NCBI RefSeq assembly: GCF_011420305.2
Contig: NZ_CP061769.1
Coordinates: 3,645,001 to 3,709,000, forward strand
Origin: Nocardioides ochotonae
GTDB lineage: Bacteria > Actinomycetota > Actinomycetes > Propionibacteriales > Nocardioidaceae
Length of the DNA: 64,000 nt
Direction: 5' to 3'
The notes beneath the pieces were generated by a model, which was not told the origin of the DNA, made no database searches, and was given only the letters and a program-made list of their open reading frames with translations. The translations under genes and the position numbers were made by a program. Shown one piece after another: positions 1-8,220 of this stretch. Within the stretch, counting starts at the first letter, position 1; each line of letters starts with the position of its first letter.

Positions 1-378
1 GTCGCCGTCGACGGTGACGGTCTTGATTCCGTCGCGGGTGCCGACCGGGATCGGGGCACCGGCGTCGACGAGCCCCGCCTCGACCAGGTGGCGGGCGAAG
101 ACACGCACCCCGTTGCCGCACATCTCCGAGACCGACCCGTCGGCGTTGCGGTAGTCCATGAACCAGGTCGCCTCGGCCGGGTCGACGTGCTCGCGCGCGG
201 CGGCGTACGCCTCGGTGCGCACGACGCGCAGCACGCCGTCGCCGCCGATGCCGGCCCGCCGGTCGCACAGCGCGCGGACCCGGGCGGCGTCCAGCTCGCC
301 GTGCACGGCGGTGTCGTGGTCGGGCAGGATCACGAAGTCGTTCTCGGTGCCGTGGCCCTTGAGGAACTCGTAGTGCAT
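1..378 (-). CDS. dapF: Diaminopimelate epimerase (partial)
   Basis: Interconverts LL- and meso-diaminopimelate in the cytosol, supplying lysine synthesis and peptidoglycan cross-linking. Only the N-terminal 126 residues lie in the window; the C-terminal half, with the second catalytic Cys, is beyond the left edge. The protein opens MHYEFLKGHGTENDFV, has the loop GGDGVLRV, and carries the conserved MCGNGVRVFARH with the active-site Cys at residue 87. Its ATG shares one base with the stop of the upstream PPOX gene, so the two are probably read from one message. miaA, a usual actinobacterial neighbour of dapF, is about 5 kb upstream on the same strand with several accessory genes between. Confidence 0.95.
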   Translation of the reverse strand, partial: MHYEFLKGHGTENDFVILPDHDTAVHGELDAARVRALCDRRAGIGGDGVLRVVRTEAYAAAREHVDPAEATWFMDYRNADGSVSEMCGNGVRVFARHLVEAGLVDAGAPIPVGTRDGIKTVTVDGD

Positions 379-1031
379 CAGGCGTAGAGCCCCTTCGCGT
401 AGTTCTGCGGTCGGTAGTACTCGTCGAGCTCGGCCAGGCTCATCCCGGTCGTCTCGGTCTCGGCGGCCAGCACCGCGCGCCGCGGCACCACCGCCTCGGG
501 GTCCCAGGTCTCGGGGTCCCACAGCCCCGCGCGCAGGAACGCCTTGGCGCAGTGGGAGAACAGCTCCTCGATCTCGACCACCACCGCCAGCACCGGTCGG
601 TGGCCGCGCACCACCAGCTCCTCGAAGAAGGGGGCGTCGGTGACCAGGCGGGCGCGGCCGTTGATGCGCAGCGTGTCGCCGCGGCCGGGGATGAAGAACT
701 CCAGCCCGACGTGCGGGTTCTCCACGATGTTGCGGTAGCCGTCGGCGCGCCGGTTGCCCGGTCGCTCGGCCAGCGCGATGGTGCGCTCGTCGATGACGTG
801 GACCAGCGAGCCGGCGGGATCGCCCTTGGGCGAGGCGTCGCACTCCCCAGCCGCCGAGGCGGTCGCCATCACGCAGAACGGCGAGGCGGCGAGCCAGGCG
901 CGGTCCACCTCGAGCAGCGCGTGGCGGGCCTTGTCGCGGGCCCGCGGCTGCGGCTCCCCGATCACCTCGACGAGCTCCTCGACGCTGGCGATCGTCGCCC
1001 AGTCGGGCGGCGGCTGGGTGGACGGGCTCAC
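378..1031 (-). CDS. PPOX-type FMN flavoprotein, MSMEG_1061-like
   Basis: A 217-residue split-barrel protein of the pyridoxamine-phosphate-oxidase-like superfamily. The core has the pattern FCVMATASAAGECDASPKGD, then a flavin-fold stretch HVIDERTIALAERPGNRR and GLEFFIPGRGDTLRINGRARL, which matches the MSMEG_1061 subfamily. The substrate is unknown; members bind FMN or related flavins. It ends EYYRPQNYAKGLYA, as usual for the subfamily. The gene runs into dapF with a one-base overlap, but dapF function gives no hint of its own role. No signal peptide is seen. Confidence 0.8.
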   Translation of the reverse strand: MSPSTQPPPDWATIASVEELVEVIGEPQPRARDKARHALLEVDRAWLAASPFCVMATASAAGECDASPKGDPAGSLVHVIDERTIALAERPGNRRADGYRNIVENPHVGLEFFIPGRGDTLRINGRARLVTDAPFFEELVVRGHRPVLAVVVEIEELFSHCAKAFLRAGLWDPETWDPEAVVPRRAVLAAETETTGMSLAELDEYYRPQNYAKGLYA

Positions 1032-1092
1032 CTGCCCAATCTACCCAGTCCGCCGCCCGCCGGGATCGGCGCGCTCAGCGGCCCGCCGCGGT

Positions 1093-2943
1093 TCAGCGCA
1101 CCGGCTTCACCACGGCCGCGCTGCCGCCGCCGCGGCGCTCCGGCTCGGCGACCGCGGTGAGCCGGCCGCGCGGGCCGAAGCCGATGGCGGTGGCCGCCCC
1201 GATCTCCGCGGCGCTGGTGAACGCATCGCCCGAGGGCGTCAGGGTGTGCCCGAGCGCCGTGAGCCCGGGCCCGAAGGCGTCGATGAACGCGGGCTCCGCG
1301 GTCACCGCGGCGGTGTTGCGCTGCGCGGCGCGCGGCGCCGCGATCGCCTCGGGCAGGCTCAGGCCGCGGTCCACGACGCCCACGATCATCTGCAGCACCG
1401 TGGTGATGATCGTGGAGCCACCGGGCGAGCCGAGCGCGAGCACCGGCTTGCCGTCACGGGTGATGATCGTCGGCGACATCGAGCTGCGCGGCCGCTTGCC
1501 GGGCTGGATCCGGTTCGGGTCCTGCGGGTCGTAGACGGTGCTGAAGTCGGTGAGCTCGTTGTTGAGCAGGAACCCACGCCCCGGCACGACGATGCCCGAG
1601 CCGCCGGTCTGCTCGATGGTGAGGGTGTACTCCACGACGTTGCCCCACCGGTCGGCCACGGTGAGGTTGGTGGTGGAGATGTTCTCGGTGTCCTCCGCGA
1701 CCTCCCCGGCGGACGCGGGAGCGTCGCAGCGCCCGTCGTACGACGTGACGTCCCCGGCGGCCACCGGCTTGGTCGCCGCGCGCGTCGGGTCGAGCTCGCA
1801 GGCGCGCTCCGCGGCGAAGCGGTCGCTCAGCAGGTCGGAGACGGGGACGTCGACGAAGGCCGGGTCGCCGACGTACTTGCCGCGGTCGGCGAAGGCCAGC
1901 GCGCTGGCCTCGAGGTAGTGGTGCATGGCCTCGGTGTCGTCGAGGTCCTCGAGGTCGAAGCGCTCCAGGATGTTGAGCGCCTCACCGATCGTGGTGCCGC
2001 CGCTGGAGGACGGCGCCATACCGTGCACGACCACGTCGCGGTAGCGGCTGCGGGTGGCCGCCTGCTTGGCGGTGCGGTACTCGCGCAGGTCGGCCAGCCG
2101 CATCCGGCCGGGCGGCACCGGCAGATCGGTGGTGCGGGTCTTCGGGGGCGTGCGCACGGTGCGGACCACGTCGCGGGCCAGCGGGCCGCGGTAGAACGCC
2201 TCGGCGCCGCGGCGCGCGAGCAGGTCGTAGGTCTCGGCGAGGTCGCGGTTGCGCAGCACGCTGCCGACCCGTGGGGCCTTGCCACCGCGCAGGAACAGCT
2301 TGCGGGTCGAGGTGAAGGCGCCGAAGCGCTCGGCATTGTCGTCGGTCTGGTCGTGGAAGGTCTGGTCGACCACGAAGCCCTGGCGCGCGATCCGGGTGGC
2401 CGGCCGCAGCGCGTCGGCGAGCTCCCAGGTGCCCCAGCGACCCAGCGCGTCCTCCCAGGTGGCGGGGGTGCCCGGCACCCCGACGGACACGCCGCTGGTG
2501 ACCAGCTCGGGGGTGAACCGGTACGGCTCCCCGGTGGCGGGGTCGATGAAGGAGTCCGAGCGCATCCGCGACGGCGCGGTCTCGCGGCCGTCGATGGTGC
2601 GCACCCGTCCGGTCTTCGCGTCGTAGTGCACGAAGTAGCCGCCGCCGCCGATCCCGGCGCTGTACGGCTCGGTCACCCCGAGGGTGGCCGCGGCTGCGAC
2701 CGCCGCGTCGACGGCGTTGCCGCCGCGGCGCAGCACCCGCAGGCCCACCTGCGTGGCGTAGGGGTCCACCGTCGAGACCGCGCCGCCGGCACCGACGGCC
2801 GTGGCGACCTTGCGCGGCTCCGGCACGGCACCGTTCGGACCGTTCCCGCTGCCCGGTGGCGCGGCGGTGGCTCCGGGGGCGGTGGCGGGGACCGCCACCG
2901 CGGCGAGGCTGAGAGCGAGCAGGGCAGAGGCAGTGCGGCGCAT
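1093..2943 (-). CDS. ggt: Gamma-glutamyltransferase, secreted
   Basis: An Ntn hydrolase that cleaves or transfers the gamma-glutamyl group of glutathione and related peptides outside the membrane. The 616-residue precursor has a Sec-type signal (MRRTASALLALSLAAVAVPA, cut near AGATAA). The large-subunit motif GGNAVDAAVAAAATLGVTEP is near residue 80. The autoprocessing Thr begins TTNLTVADRWGNVVEYT at residue 424, and the oxyanion/binding motifs PRSSMSPTI and LGSPGGSTIITTVLQ follow. Length and order are those of a full-length GGT. Asn replaces the His that follows the Thr pair in E. coli. The start has a good GGGAGGA ribosome site. It probably has its own promoter. Confidence 0.93.
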   Translation of the reverse strand: MRRTASALLALSLAAVAVPATAPGATAAPPGSGNGPNGAVPEPRKVATAVGAGGAVSTVDPYATQVGLRVLRRGGNAVDAAVAAAATLGVTEPYSAGIGGGGYFVHYDAKTGRVRTIDGRETAPSRMRSDSFIDPATGEPYRFTPELVTSGVSVGVPGTPATWEDALGRWGTWELADALRPATRIARQGFVVDQTFHDQTDDNAERFGAFTSTRKLFLRGGKAPRVGSVLRNRDLAETYDLLARRGAEAFYRGPLARDVVRTVRTPPKTRTTDLPVPPGRMRLADLREYRTAKQAATRSRYRDVVVHGMAPSSSGGTTIGEALNILERFDLEDLDDTEAMHHYLEASALAFADRGKYVGDPAFVDVPVSDLLSDRFAAERACELDPTRAATKPVAAGDVTSYDGRCDAPASAGEVAEDTENISTTNLTVADRWGNVVEYTLTIEQTGGSGIVVPGRGFLLNNELTDFSTVYDPQDPNRIQPGKRPRSSMSPTIITRDGKPVLALGSPGGSTIITTVLQMIVGVVDRGLSLPEAIAAPRAAQRNTAAVTAEPAFIDAFGPGLTALGHTLTPSGDAFTSAAEIGAATAIGFGPRGRLTAVAEPERRGGGSAAVVKPVR

Positions 2944-3025
2944 GGTGGTCCTCCCGTGACGTGCGGTCCATGCCCCGTGTACCCCGTTTCCGTGATCCTG
3001 CTCGCACCGGCCACGCGGCGTCTCC

Positions 3026-3565
3026 TCAGCGGGGCCCGACGACCTCGTAGCGCGCGCAGAGGAACGCCCGGTTGCGGGCGTGCTCGACCAGGCGCAGGTC
3101 GAGCGGGCGCGGCAGCAGCGGGCGCCCGGCGCCCAGGGTGACCGGGGCGATCGAGACCACCACCTCGTCGAGCAGCCCGTGGTCGGCGAACTGCCCGGCC
3201 AGGTCGCCGCCGCCGACGATCCACACGTCCTTGCCCTCGGCGGCCTCGACCATCGCGGCGTGCACCTGCGCCACCGGCTCGGCGGTGAAGGTGATCCGCT
3301 CGCCGACCGCGGGCAGGTCGCGGTGGGTGAAGACCCATGAGGGCACGTCGTAGGGCCACTTCTCCCCGGTGCTCGCGAAGTGCCGGCGCCCCCATTCGTA
3401 CGTCGTGGCGCCGATCGCGAGCGCGCCGATCCCGGCGTAGAAGTCGTCGTAGTTCATCGCGCCGCGCTCGTCGATGTCCTGGCTGAGCAGCCAGTCGAGC
3501 GAGTCGTGCTCGTCGGCGAGGAAGCCGTCGAGCGTGGTCGCGGTGTAGTAGGTGGTGCGGGTCAT
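3026..3565 (-). CDS. DHFR/RibD-C-like reductase
   Basis: A 179-residue member of the RibD C-terminal/dihydrofolate-reductase-like superfamily (NADPH-binding reductases of mostly unknown substrate). It starts MTRTTYYTATTLDGFLADEHDSLDW-like, as this clade does, and has the NADPH-site stretch DVWIVGGGDLAGQFADHGLLDE followed by VVVSIAPVTLGAGRPLLP. The ATG was chosen because it follows a clear GGAGGA and overlaps the stop of the AraC/DinB gene by four bases (ATGA), so it is translationally coupled to that regulator. Continuous open reading extends further upstream, but that stretch overlaps the regulator and has no family similarity. Confidence 0.85.
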   Translation of the reverse strand: MTRTTYYTATTLDGFLADEHDSLDWLLSQDIDERGAMNYDDFYAGIGALAIGATTYEWGRRHFASTGEKWPYDVPSWVFTHRDLPAVGERITFTAEPVAQVHAAMVEAAEGKDVWIVGGGDLAGQFADHGLLDEVVVSIAPVTLGAGRPLLPRPLDLRLVEHARNRAFLCARYEVVGPR

Positions 3566-4488
3566 GGGAGTCCTCCGGTGCGTCGGCTCAGCCAGCTGAT
3601 CGGGTCGCCCTCGGGCCATCCGGGGGCGGCGGCGCCGAGCAGCCAGCGGGCCAGCTGGCGCCGGTGGGCGGCGTAGGTCAGGACGTGCGCGACCACGCTG
3701 CCGAGCACGAAGCTCTCCGGTGGCTCGCACAGCGCGTCGATGAGCCGGTCGCCCCAGGCACCGCGGCGCTCGATGTCGCGCAGCGCCGCCAGCCAGCGGG
3801 GAGCGACCGCATCGTGGCGCGCGAGCAGGGCGGCGGGGTCGTCCGCTCCGGCGGGCGGCTCGTCGGCGCCGGTGATCGAGGCCAGCCATATCTCCTTGGT
3901 CCGCACCAGGTGGTGCAGCACCGCGGCCGGGGTGGCCTCCTCCCCGTCGAAGGGCAGCGGGGCGTGACCGGGCAGCCGGACCGCGCGCCACTCGGCGTCG
4001 CTGAGCCCCTTGGCGGCCTCCAGCAGGTCACGGGTGTCGTCGAGGTCGTGGTGGACCATCAGCATCGTCGCCTCGCCAGCCGCCTGCGACGCGGGCCCCT
4101 CGACCCACAGCGAGGTCGGCGGGTGGAAGTGGATGCCGTTGGGGGCGGGCAGCCAGTGGGTGCCGGGCTCGGCGGGCACGGCGCTCGGCGGCTGGCCGAA
4201 GGCCCGGGCGAAGGCGCGGCTGAACCCCTCGACGGACTCGTACCCCGCGGCCCAGGCGGTGTCGGTCACCGAGGCGCCCTGGCGCAGCTGCCAGGCCGCG
4301 CGCTCCAGCATCACCCGGCGCCGCATCGCCACCGGCGGCTCGCCGGCGCCGCGGGAGAGCTGGCGGTTGAAGTGGTACGGCGAAGTGAACGCCTCGCTGG
4401 CCATCTGCGTCAGCGTCGCGTTGTCCTCCTCGAGGACCGCGTCCAGCAGCTCGCGGAGCCGGTCGCGCCCCGGGGTGGTGTCAGCCAT
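3562..4488 (-). CDS. AraC-type regulator with DinB-like domain
   Basis: A 308-residue two-domain protein. Residues about 10-105 form an AraC helix-turn-helix pair (LTQMASEAFTSPYHFNRQLS and VTDTAWAAGYESVEGFSRAF). Residues about 140-300 resemble the DinB/YfiT four-helix bundle, with AAVLHHLVRTKEIWLASI and HVLTYAAHRRQLARWLLG containing the His residues that bind metal in such proteins. The combination suggests a DNA-binding regulator with a thiol- or metal-linked sensing/enzyme domain. It is coupled by a 4-base overlap to the downstream reductase, the likely target or partner. The effector is not evident. Confidence 0.82.
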   Translation of the reverse strand: MADTTPGRDRLRELLDAVLEEDNATLTQMASEAFTSPYHFNRQLSRGAGEPPVAMRRRVMLERAAWQLRQGASVTDTAWAAGYESVEGFSRAFARAFGQPPSAVPAEPGTHWLPAPNGIHFHPPTSLWVEGPASQAAGEATMLMVHHDLDDTRDLLEAAKGLSDAEWRAVRLPGHAPLPFDGEEATPAAVLHHLVRTKEIWLASITGADEPPAGADDPAALLARHDAVAPRWLAALRDIERRGAWGDRLIDALCEPPESFVLGSVVAHVLTYAAHRRQLARWLLGAAAPGWPEGDPISWLSRRTGGLP

Positions 4489-4535
4489 GGAGCCAGTCTG
4501 GCGCCGAGCACCCCGCCGCGCCCGACCGAAGTTGC

Positions 4536-5615
4536 TCAGCCGCCGGTCGCAGCGGCGAGCACCCGGAACCCCGTGCCGCTGATCCCGCGGGCCCGGGCGG
4601 AGAGGACGACGGCGGCCGCCCCGGTGGCCGGCGCCAGGCCGGCGAACGAGCGGAAGCCGCCGGTGCCACCGTCGTGGAAGAGCACTGTCTCGCTCAGGCC
4701 GAGGCGCTTCGGCGCCCGGCCGGCTGGCATCCGCAGCCAGCCGAGGCCGGCCTCGAGACGCCCGACCTCGTGGCGGGCGCGCGTGGTCGCCGCGGCCGCG
4801 GCGGCGAGCGGCCCGGCCGCGCCCTCGGCGAACACCGCGAGGAACCTCAGCAGGTCGGCCGCGGTCGAGCGCAGACCGCCCGCACCGGCCAGCCCGGCCA
4901 GGTGCCACGGGTGCGCCTCGCGTCCCCACCAACCGTGCCCGGTCGCCACCCGCCGCCGCGCCTCGGCGGGCGGGTCGATCCAGGTGTCGTGCAGACCGAG
5001 CGGGCCGGTCAGCCGCTGCGCCACCAGGGCGTCGTACGTCGTGGAGAGCCGGCGCGCGAGCGCCCAGCCGAGGAGGCCCGCACCGAAGTTGGAGTAGGAG
5101 AACCGCTCCCCGGGCGGGCCGGTCGGCGTGGTGAGACGTAAGGCCTCGGTCATCGCGGCCTCGTCGAGGTGGGCGTAGGGGTCGCGCCGGTCCAGCGCCC
5201 CGCCGCGACCGGTCAGCGCGGGGCCGGTCATCCCCGCGGGGAGCCGGGGCAGGCCCGAGTGGTGGGTGGCCAGGTCCTCGAGCGTGATCGGCCGGCCCAC
5301 GACCGGCGGCGCGACCGGGAGGTACGCCGCCACGGGGTCCTCCAGCACGACCACCCCCTCCCGCGCGAGGTCGGCCAGCAGCAGGGCAGTGAACGTCTTG
5401 GTCACCGAGCCGATCTCGAAGATCGATCCGGCGCCGTCCGGCAGGGGCCCGCGCTGCCAGACCCGGCTGACGCCCCCGGCGGTGACGCCGACGACGGCGC
5501 CGTCGCGGAGGCCGTGGGTCGTGGCCAGGACCTCCTCCACCCGGTCGAACGCCTCGGTGGCCGCTGGGGCGCCGGCTCCGCCGGCCTCAGGATCGGTCGT
5601 CGGGACGGATGTCAC
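4536..5615 (-). CDS. Serine hydrolase (beta-lactamase/EstB class C fold)
   Basis: A 359-residue serine beta-lactamase-like hydrolase. The nucleophile motif is SVTK (Ser70, Lys73) in FEIGSVTKTFTALLLADL, the second motif is YSN in FSYSNFGAGLLGWALARRL, and a C-terminal HDGGTGGF stands in for the KTG box. This arrangement is typical of esterases, D-peptidases and penicillin-binding-protein-like enzymes rather than true beta-lactamases. No signal peptide is visible, so it is probably cytosolic. The annotated ATG lies 29 bases inside miaA, an unusually long overlap, so a later start cannot be excluded. Confidence 0.82.
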   Translation of the reverse strand: MTSVPTTDPEAGGAGAPAATEAFDRVEEVLATTHGLRDGAVVGVTAGGVSRVWQRGPLPDGAGSIFEIGSVTKTFTALLLADLAREGVVVLEDPVAAYLPVAPPVVGRPITLEDLATHHSGLPRLPAGMTGPALTGRGGALDRRDPYAHLDEAAMTEALRLTTPTGPPGERFSYSNFGAGLLGWALARRLSTTYDALVAQRLTGPLGLHDTWIDPPAEARRRVATGHGWWGREAHPWHLAGLAGAGGLRSTAADLLRFLAVFAEGAAGPLAAAAAATTRARHEVGRLEAGLGWLRMPAGRAPKRLGLSETVLFHDGGTGGFRSFAGLAPATGAAAVVLSARARGISGTGFRVLAAATGG

Positions 5616-6534
5616 GGATGGCCTCCAGGGCGCGCTCGACGCGGTCGGGGTCGTCGTACCGCACCCACCGTATGCGGGGGTCCTTGCGGAACCAGCCGTC
5701 CTGGCGCCGCGCGAAGCGGCGGGTGGCGATCACCGTGCGCTCGCGGGCCTCGTCCTCGGAGAGCTCGCCGGCGAGGTGGGCCGCGACCTCGCGGTAGCCG
5801 ATCGCGCGCGAGGCGGTGCGGCCCTCGGCCAGGCCCTCGGCGAGCAGCCGCTCGACCTCCGCGACGAAGCCGTCGGCGAACATCTGCTCCACCCGCTGCT
5901 CGATGCGCGCGTCGAGCGCGGGCCGGTCGATGTCGACGCCGATCTGCACGGTGTGCGGGTCGACGTACTCCAGGCGCGGCAGGGACGCCGAGAACGGCCG
6001 CCCGGTGATCTCGACGACCTCCAGGGCGCGGACGATCCGGCGACCGTTCTCCACCAGGATCGATGCGGCCGCCTCGGGGTCGACGCGGCGCAGCCGTTCG
6101 TGCAGCGCGGCGGGCCCGATCTCGGCGAGCTCGGCCTCGAGCCGCTCGCGGACCGCGGGGTCGGTGCCGGGGAACTCGAAGCGGTCGAGCACCGCGCGGG
6201 TGTAGAGCGCGGAGCCGCCGACCAGCACCGGCGGGCGTCCGGCGGCCCGCAGCCGGGCGATCACCTCGCGCGCCCAGCCCTGGAACTCCGCCACGCTCGC
6301 CGCGTCGCGCACCTCCAGGGTGTCGAGGAGGTGGTGGGTGATCCCGCGACGCTGGTCCGGGGGCAGCTTCGCGGTGCCGATGTCCATGCCGCGGTAGAGC
6401 TGCATGGCGTCGGTGTTGACGACGTCGCCGCCGAGGCGCTCGGCCAGGTCGAGGGAGAGCGCGGTCTTGCCGGACGCCGTCGCCCCGACGACGGCGACGA
6501 CCGGGACCCGCGACGCGGAGGGCTGCTCGGACAC
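5587..6534 (-). CDS. miaA: tRNA dimethylallyltransferase
   Basis: Adds a dimethylallyl group to N6 of adenosine 37 in tRNAs reading UNN codons; MiaB, encoded about 7 kb away, then methylthiolates the product. The 315-residue protein has the P-loop GATASGKTALSLDLAERL at about residue 16, the DxxQ-type NTDAMQLYRGMDIGTAKLP, and PVLVGGSALYTRAVLD. The start is GTG. No ribosome-binding site is seen. A hexamer GACACT lies six bases upstream, the spacing seen at other apparently leaderless genes here. The gene is divergent from the NUDIX gene. Confidence 0.95.
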   Translation of the reverse strand: MSEQPSASRVPVVAVVGATASGKTALSLDLAERLGGDVVNTDAMQLYRGMDIGTAKLPPDQRRGITHHLLDTLEVRDAASVAEFQGWAREVIARLRAAGRPPVLVGGSALYTRAVLDRFEFPGTDPAVRERLEAELAEIGPAALHERLRRVDPEAAASILVENGRRIVRALEVVEITGRPFSASLPRLEYVDPHTVQIGVDIDRPALDARIEQRVEQMFADGFVAEVERLLAEGLAEGRTASRAIGYREVAAHLAGELSEDEARERTVIATRRFARRQDGWFRKDPRIRWVRYDDPDRVERALEAIRDIRPDDRS

Positions 6535-6607
6535 GGGAGAAGTGTCGCAAGAGCGTTAGCGTGGCGAGCCGTCCCCTCGCCCCACCGCGCCGCCCCAGGA
6601 GAACCGC

Positions 6608-7111
6608 ATGGGATCCCCCGACCCCCAGCCCGACCCCCATCAGGGCCGCTTCGTCGTCGTCCCCGCGTCCTACGTCTACCTGCTGCGCGACGGCTCCCAG
6701 GGCACCGAGGTGCTCCTCCAGCTGCGCCAGAACACCCCCTACATGGACGGCTTCTGGGCCGCGGCGGCCGCCGGCCACGTGGAGCCCGGCGAGACGGCGT
6801 ACGACGCGGCGCGGCGCGAGGCGATCGAGGAGATCGGCGTCGAGGACCTCGAGCTGGCCTTCCTGACCACGATGCAGCGCACCCTGCACGCCGACCCGAT
6901 CGACGAGCGGGTCGACTTCTTCTTCACCGCCCTGACCTGGCGCGGGGAGCCGCGGGTGGTCGAGCCCCACAAGTGCGCCGAGCTGCGCTGGTTCCCGCTC
7001 GCGGCGCTTCCCGAGCCGGTGGTGCCCCACGAGCGGATCGTGCTCGACCTGCTCGCCGGCGGCGACGTGCCGGCCTACACCAGCGTCGGTTTCGCGACCG
7101 ACGTTCGCTGA
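6608..7111 (+). CDS. NUDIX hydrolase (paralogue 1)
   Basis: A 167-residue NUDIX pyrophosphohydrolase. The complete NUDIX box is GHVEPGETAYDAARREAIEE followed by IGV (G-x5-E-x7-RE-U-x-EE-x-G-U), which binds the divalent metal. The substrate, a nucleoside diphosphate linked to some moiety, is not predictable. It is roughly two-thirds identical by eye to the NUDIX protein encoded at 8621-9106, so the two are local duplicates. An AGGAGA ribosome site precedes the ATG, and a -10-like TAGCGT at 6557-6562 would give a short leader. Confidence 0.9.
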   Translation: MGSPDPQPDPHQGRFVVVPASYVYLLRDGSQGTEVLLQLRQNTPYMDGFWAAAAAGHVEPGETAYDAARREAIEEIGVEDLELAFLTTMQRTLHADPIDERVDFFFTALTWRGEPRVVEPHKCAELRWFPLAALPEPVVPHERIVLDLLAGGDVPAYTSVGFATDVR

Positions 7112-7186
7112 CTGCGACGAGCCGCCCCGCTCGTCGCTCCGTCCCCCTAGGATCCGAGCAGATTCGCCCACCCCACAGGAGTGCAG

Positions 7187-7621
7187 ATGACGACCAGGAT
7201 CGTGACCGGCGTGGACGCCAGCGAGACCGCCGCGGAGGCGGCCCGCACCGCTGCGAGGCTGGCGCTGTCGCTGGGCGCCGAGCTGCACGTGCTCTCCGCC
7301 TACGGCAAGCTCGAGGTGGAGCGGCTCAAGGCCGGCAGCGACGAGTTCGTCTACAGCTCCGAGGGCGACGCCCTCTCCGTGGCCAACGAGGTCACCGACG
7401 CCCTGCGCATGGAGTTCCCCGACCTCAAGCTGCACACCGCCGCCGCGGTCGGCCAGCCCGCCGAGGCGATCGTCCGGGCCGCCGACGAGCTGGACGCCGA
7501 CCTGATCGTCGTCGGCAACAAGCGCATGCAGGGCCTCTCCCGGGTGCTGGGCAGCATCGCCAACGAGATCGCCCACAAGGCCCACTGCGACGTCTACATC
7601 GCCCACACGCACCGGCGCTGA
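7187..7621 (+). CDS. Universal stress protein
   Basis: A 144-residue single-domain UspA-fold protein, likely nucleotide binding. It starts MTTRIVTGVDASETAAEAARTA and has the ATP-loop motif VVGNKRMQGLSRVLGSIANEIAHKAHC (G-x2-G-x9-G-S/T type). I chose the ATG because AGGAG sits five bases before it; an in-frame GTG two codons earlier overlaps that ribosome site. A -10-like TAGGAT at 7148-7153 suggests its own promoter. Proteins of this type help cells under stress or starvation, but the specific role is unknown. Confidence 0.88.
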   Translation: MTTRIVTGVDASETAAEAARTAARLALSLGAELHVLSAYGKLEVERLKAGSDEFVYSSEGDALSVANEVTDALRMEFPDLKLHTAAAVGQPAEAIVRAADELDADLIVVGNKRMQGLSRVLGSIANEIAHKAHCDVYIAHTHRR

Positions 7622-7624
7622 GCC

Positions 7625-7905
7625 TCACCCCGCGGCGAACGGCGGCGCCCATCCCGGGCGCCGGATGAGACAGAACGGGTGACCTGCCGGGTCGGCGTAC
7701 ACGTCGCCCTGCAGGTGGCGCGCCCCGACCTCGGGGACGCGTACGCCGACCGCCGCGACGTCCTCGACCATCACGTCGAGGTGCATCTGCTGCGGCACCG
7801 ACGGGTCCGGCCAGGTCGCCCGCGGGTGGCCCGGGGCCCGTTGGAACGCCAGCCCCGAGGTCTCCCGGTCCGCCGACACCGCGACGAAGTCGCCGTCGTC
7901 ATTGG
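7625..7905 (-). pseudogene. Decayed VOC/glyoxalase-like gene
   Basis: The C-terminal two thirds of a Glyoxalase_6-type VOC protein is readable: DFVAVSADRETSGLAFQRAP, then PQQMHLDVMVEDV, then HLQGDVYADPAGHPFCLIRRP. The N-terminal strand that should carry the first metal ligand is missing from this frame. A plausible continuation, ALLGEPVTQ, lies immediately upstream in a different frame and ends at a TGA, so a frameshift appears to separate the halves. No good start codon or ribosome site precedes the intact part. I infer a pseudogene; a sequencing error in one base would be the alternative. Confidence 0.5.
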
Positions 7906-7983
7906 GTGACGGGCTCGCCCAGCAGCGCCGACCCGACCGCAGTTCCCGGGTGAGCCGCCCGGGGTCCGGGGTACGGGCATCCC

Positions 7984-8169
7984 ATGACCGAGTCCCGACC
8001 CGAACACCCCGCCGACGCCCGCGACACCGATACGCCCGACCTCCCCGACGACCTGGCCGAGGACCCCGACGTGCCCACGCCGCAGGGCGACCGCACGCAG
8101 CAGGACGCCGTCGACGCCGCGGTGCAGGCGGAGAACGCCGGCACCTCGCTCGACCAGCCGTCGCAGTAG
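7984..8169 (+). CDS. Small acidic protein, unknown
   Basis: A possible 61-residue acidic protein (MTESRPEHPADARDTDTPDL...) with no membrane segment, Cys or recognisable fold, probably disordered. It lies just upstream of a mini-operon containing three more acidic proteins of similar composition, which is the main reason to believe it is real. No strong ribosome site is seen before the ATG. Function unknown. Confidence 0.45.
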   Translation: MTESRPEHPADARDTDTPDLPDDLAEDPDVPTPQGDRTQQDAVDAAVQAENAGTSLDQPSQ

Positions 8170-8220
8170 CCCGGGCTGGTTACGGTGGAGGATCCATCCC
8201 GACAGCGGCAGGAGAGACCC

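Noticed and set aside
754..3141. Long plus-strand open frame (795 codons) across ggt
   Set aside because: Low-complexity Arg/Gly/Ala translation antisense to a clear ggt gene; an effect of high GC.
4536..5615. True beta-lactamase
   Set aside because: SxxK and YSN are present, but there is no signal peptide and the third motif is HDGG rather than KTG, as in esterase-like relatives.
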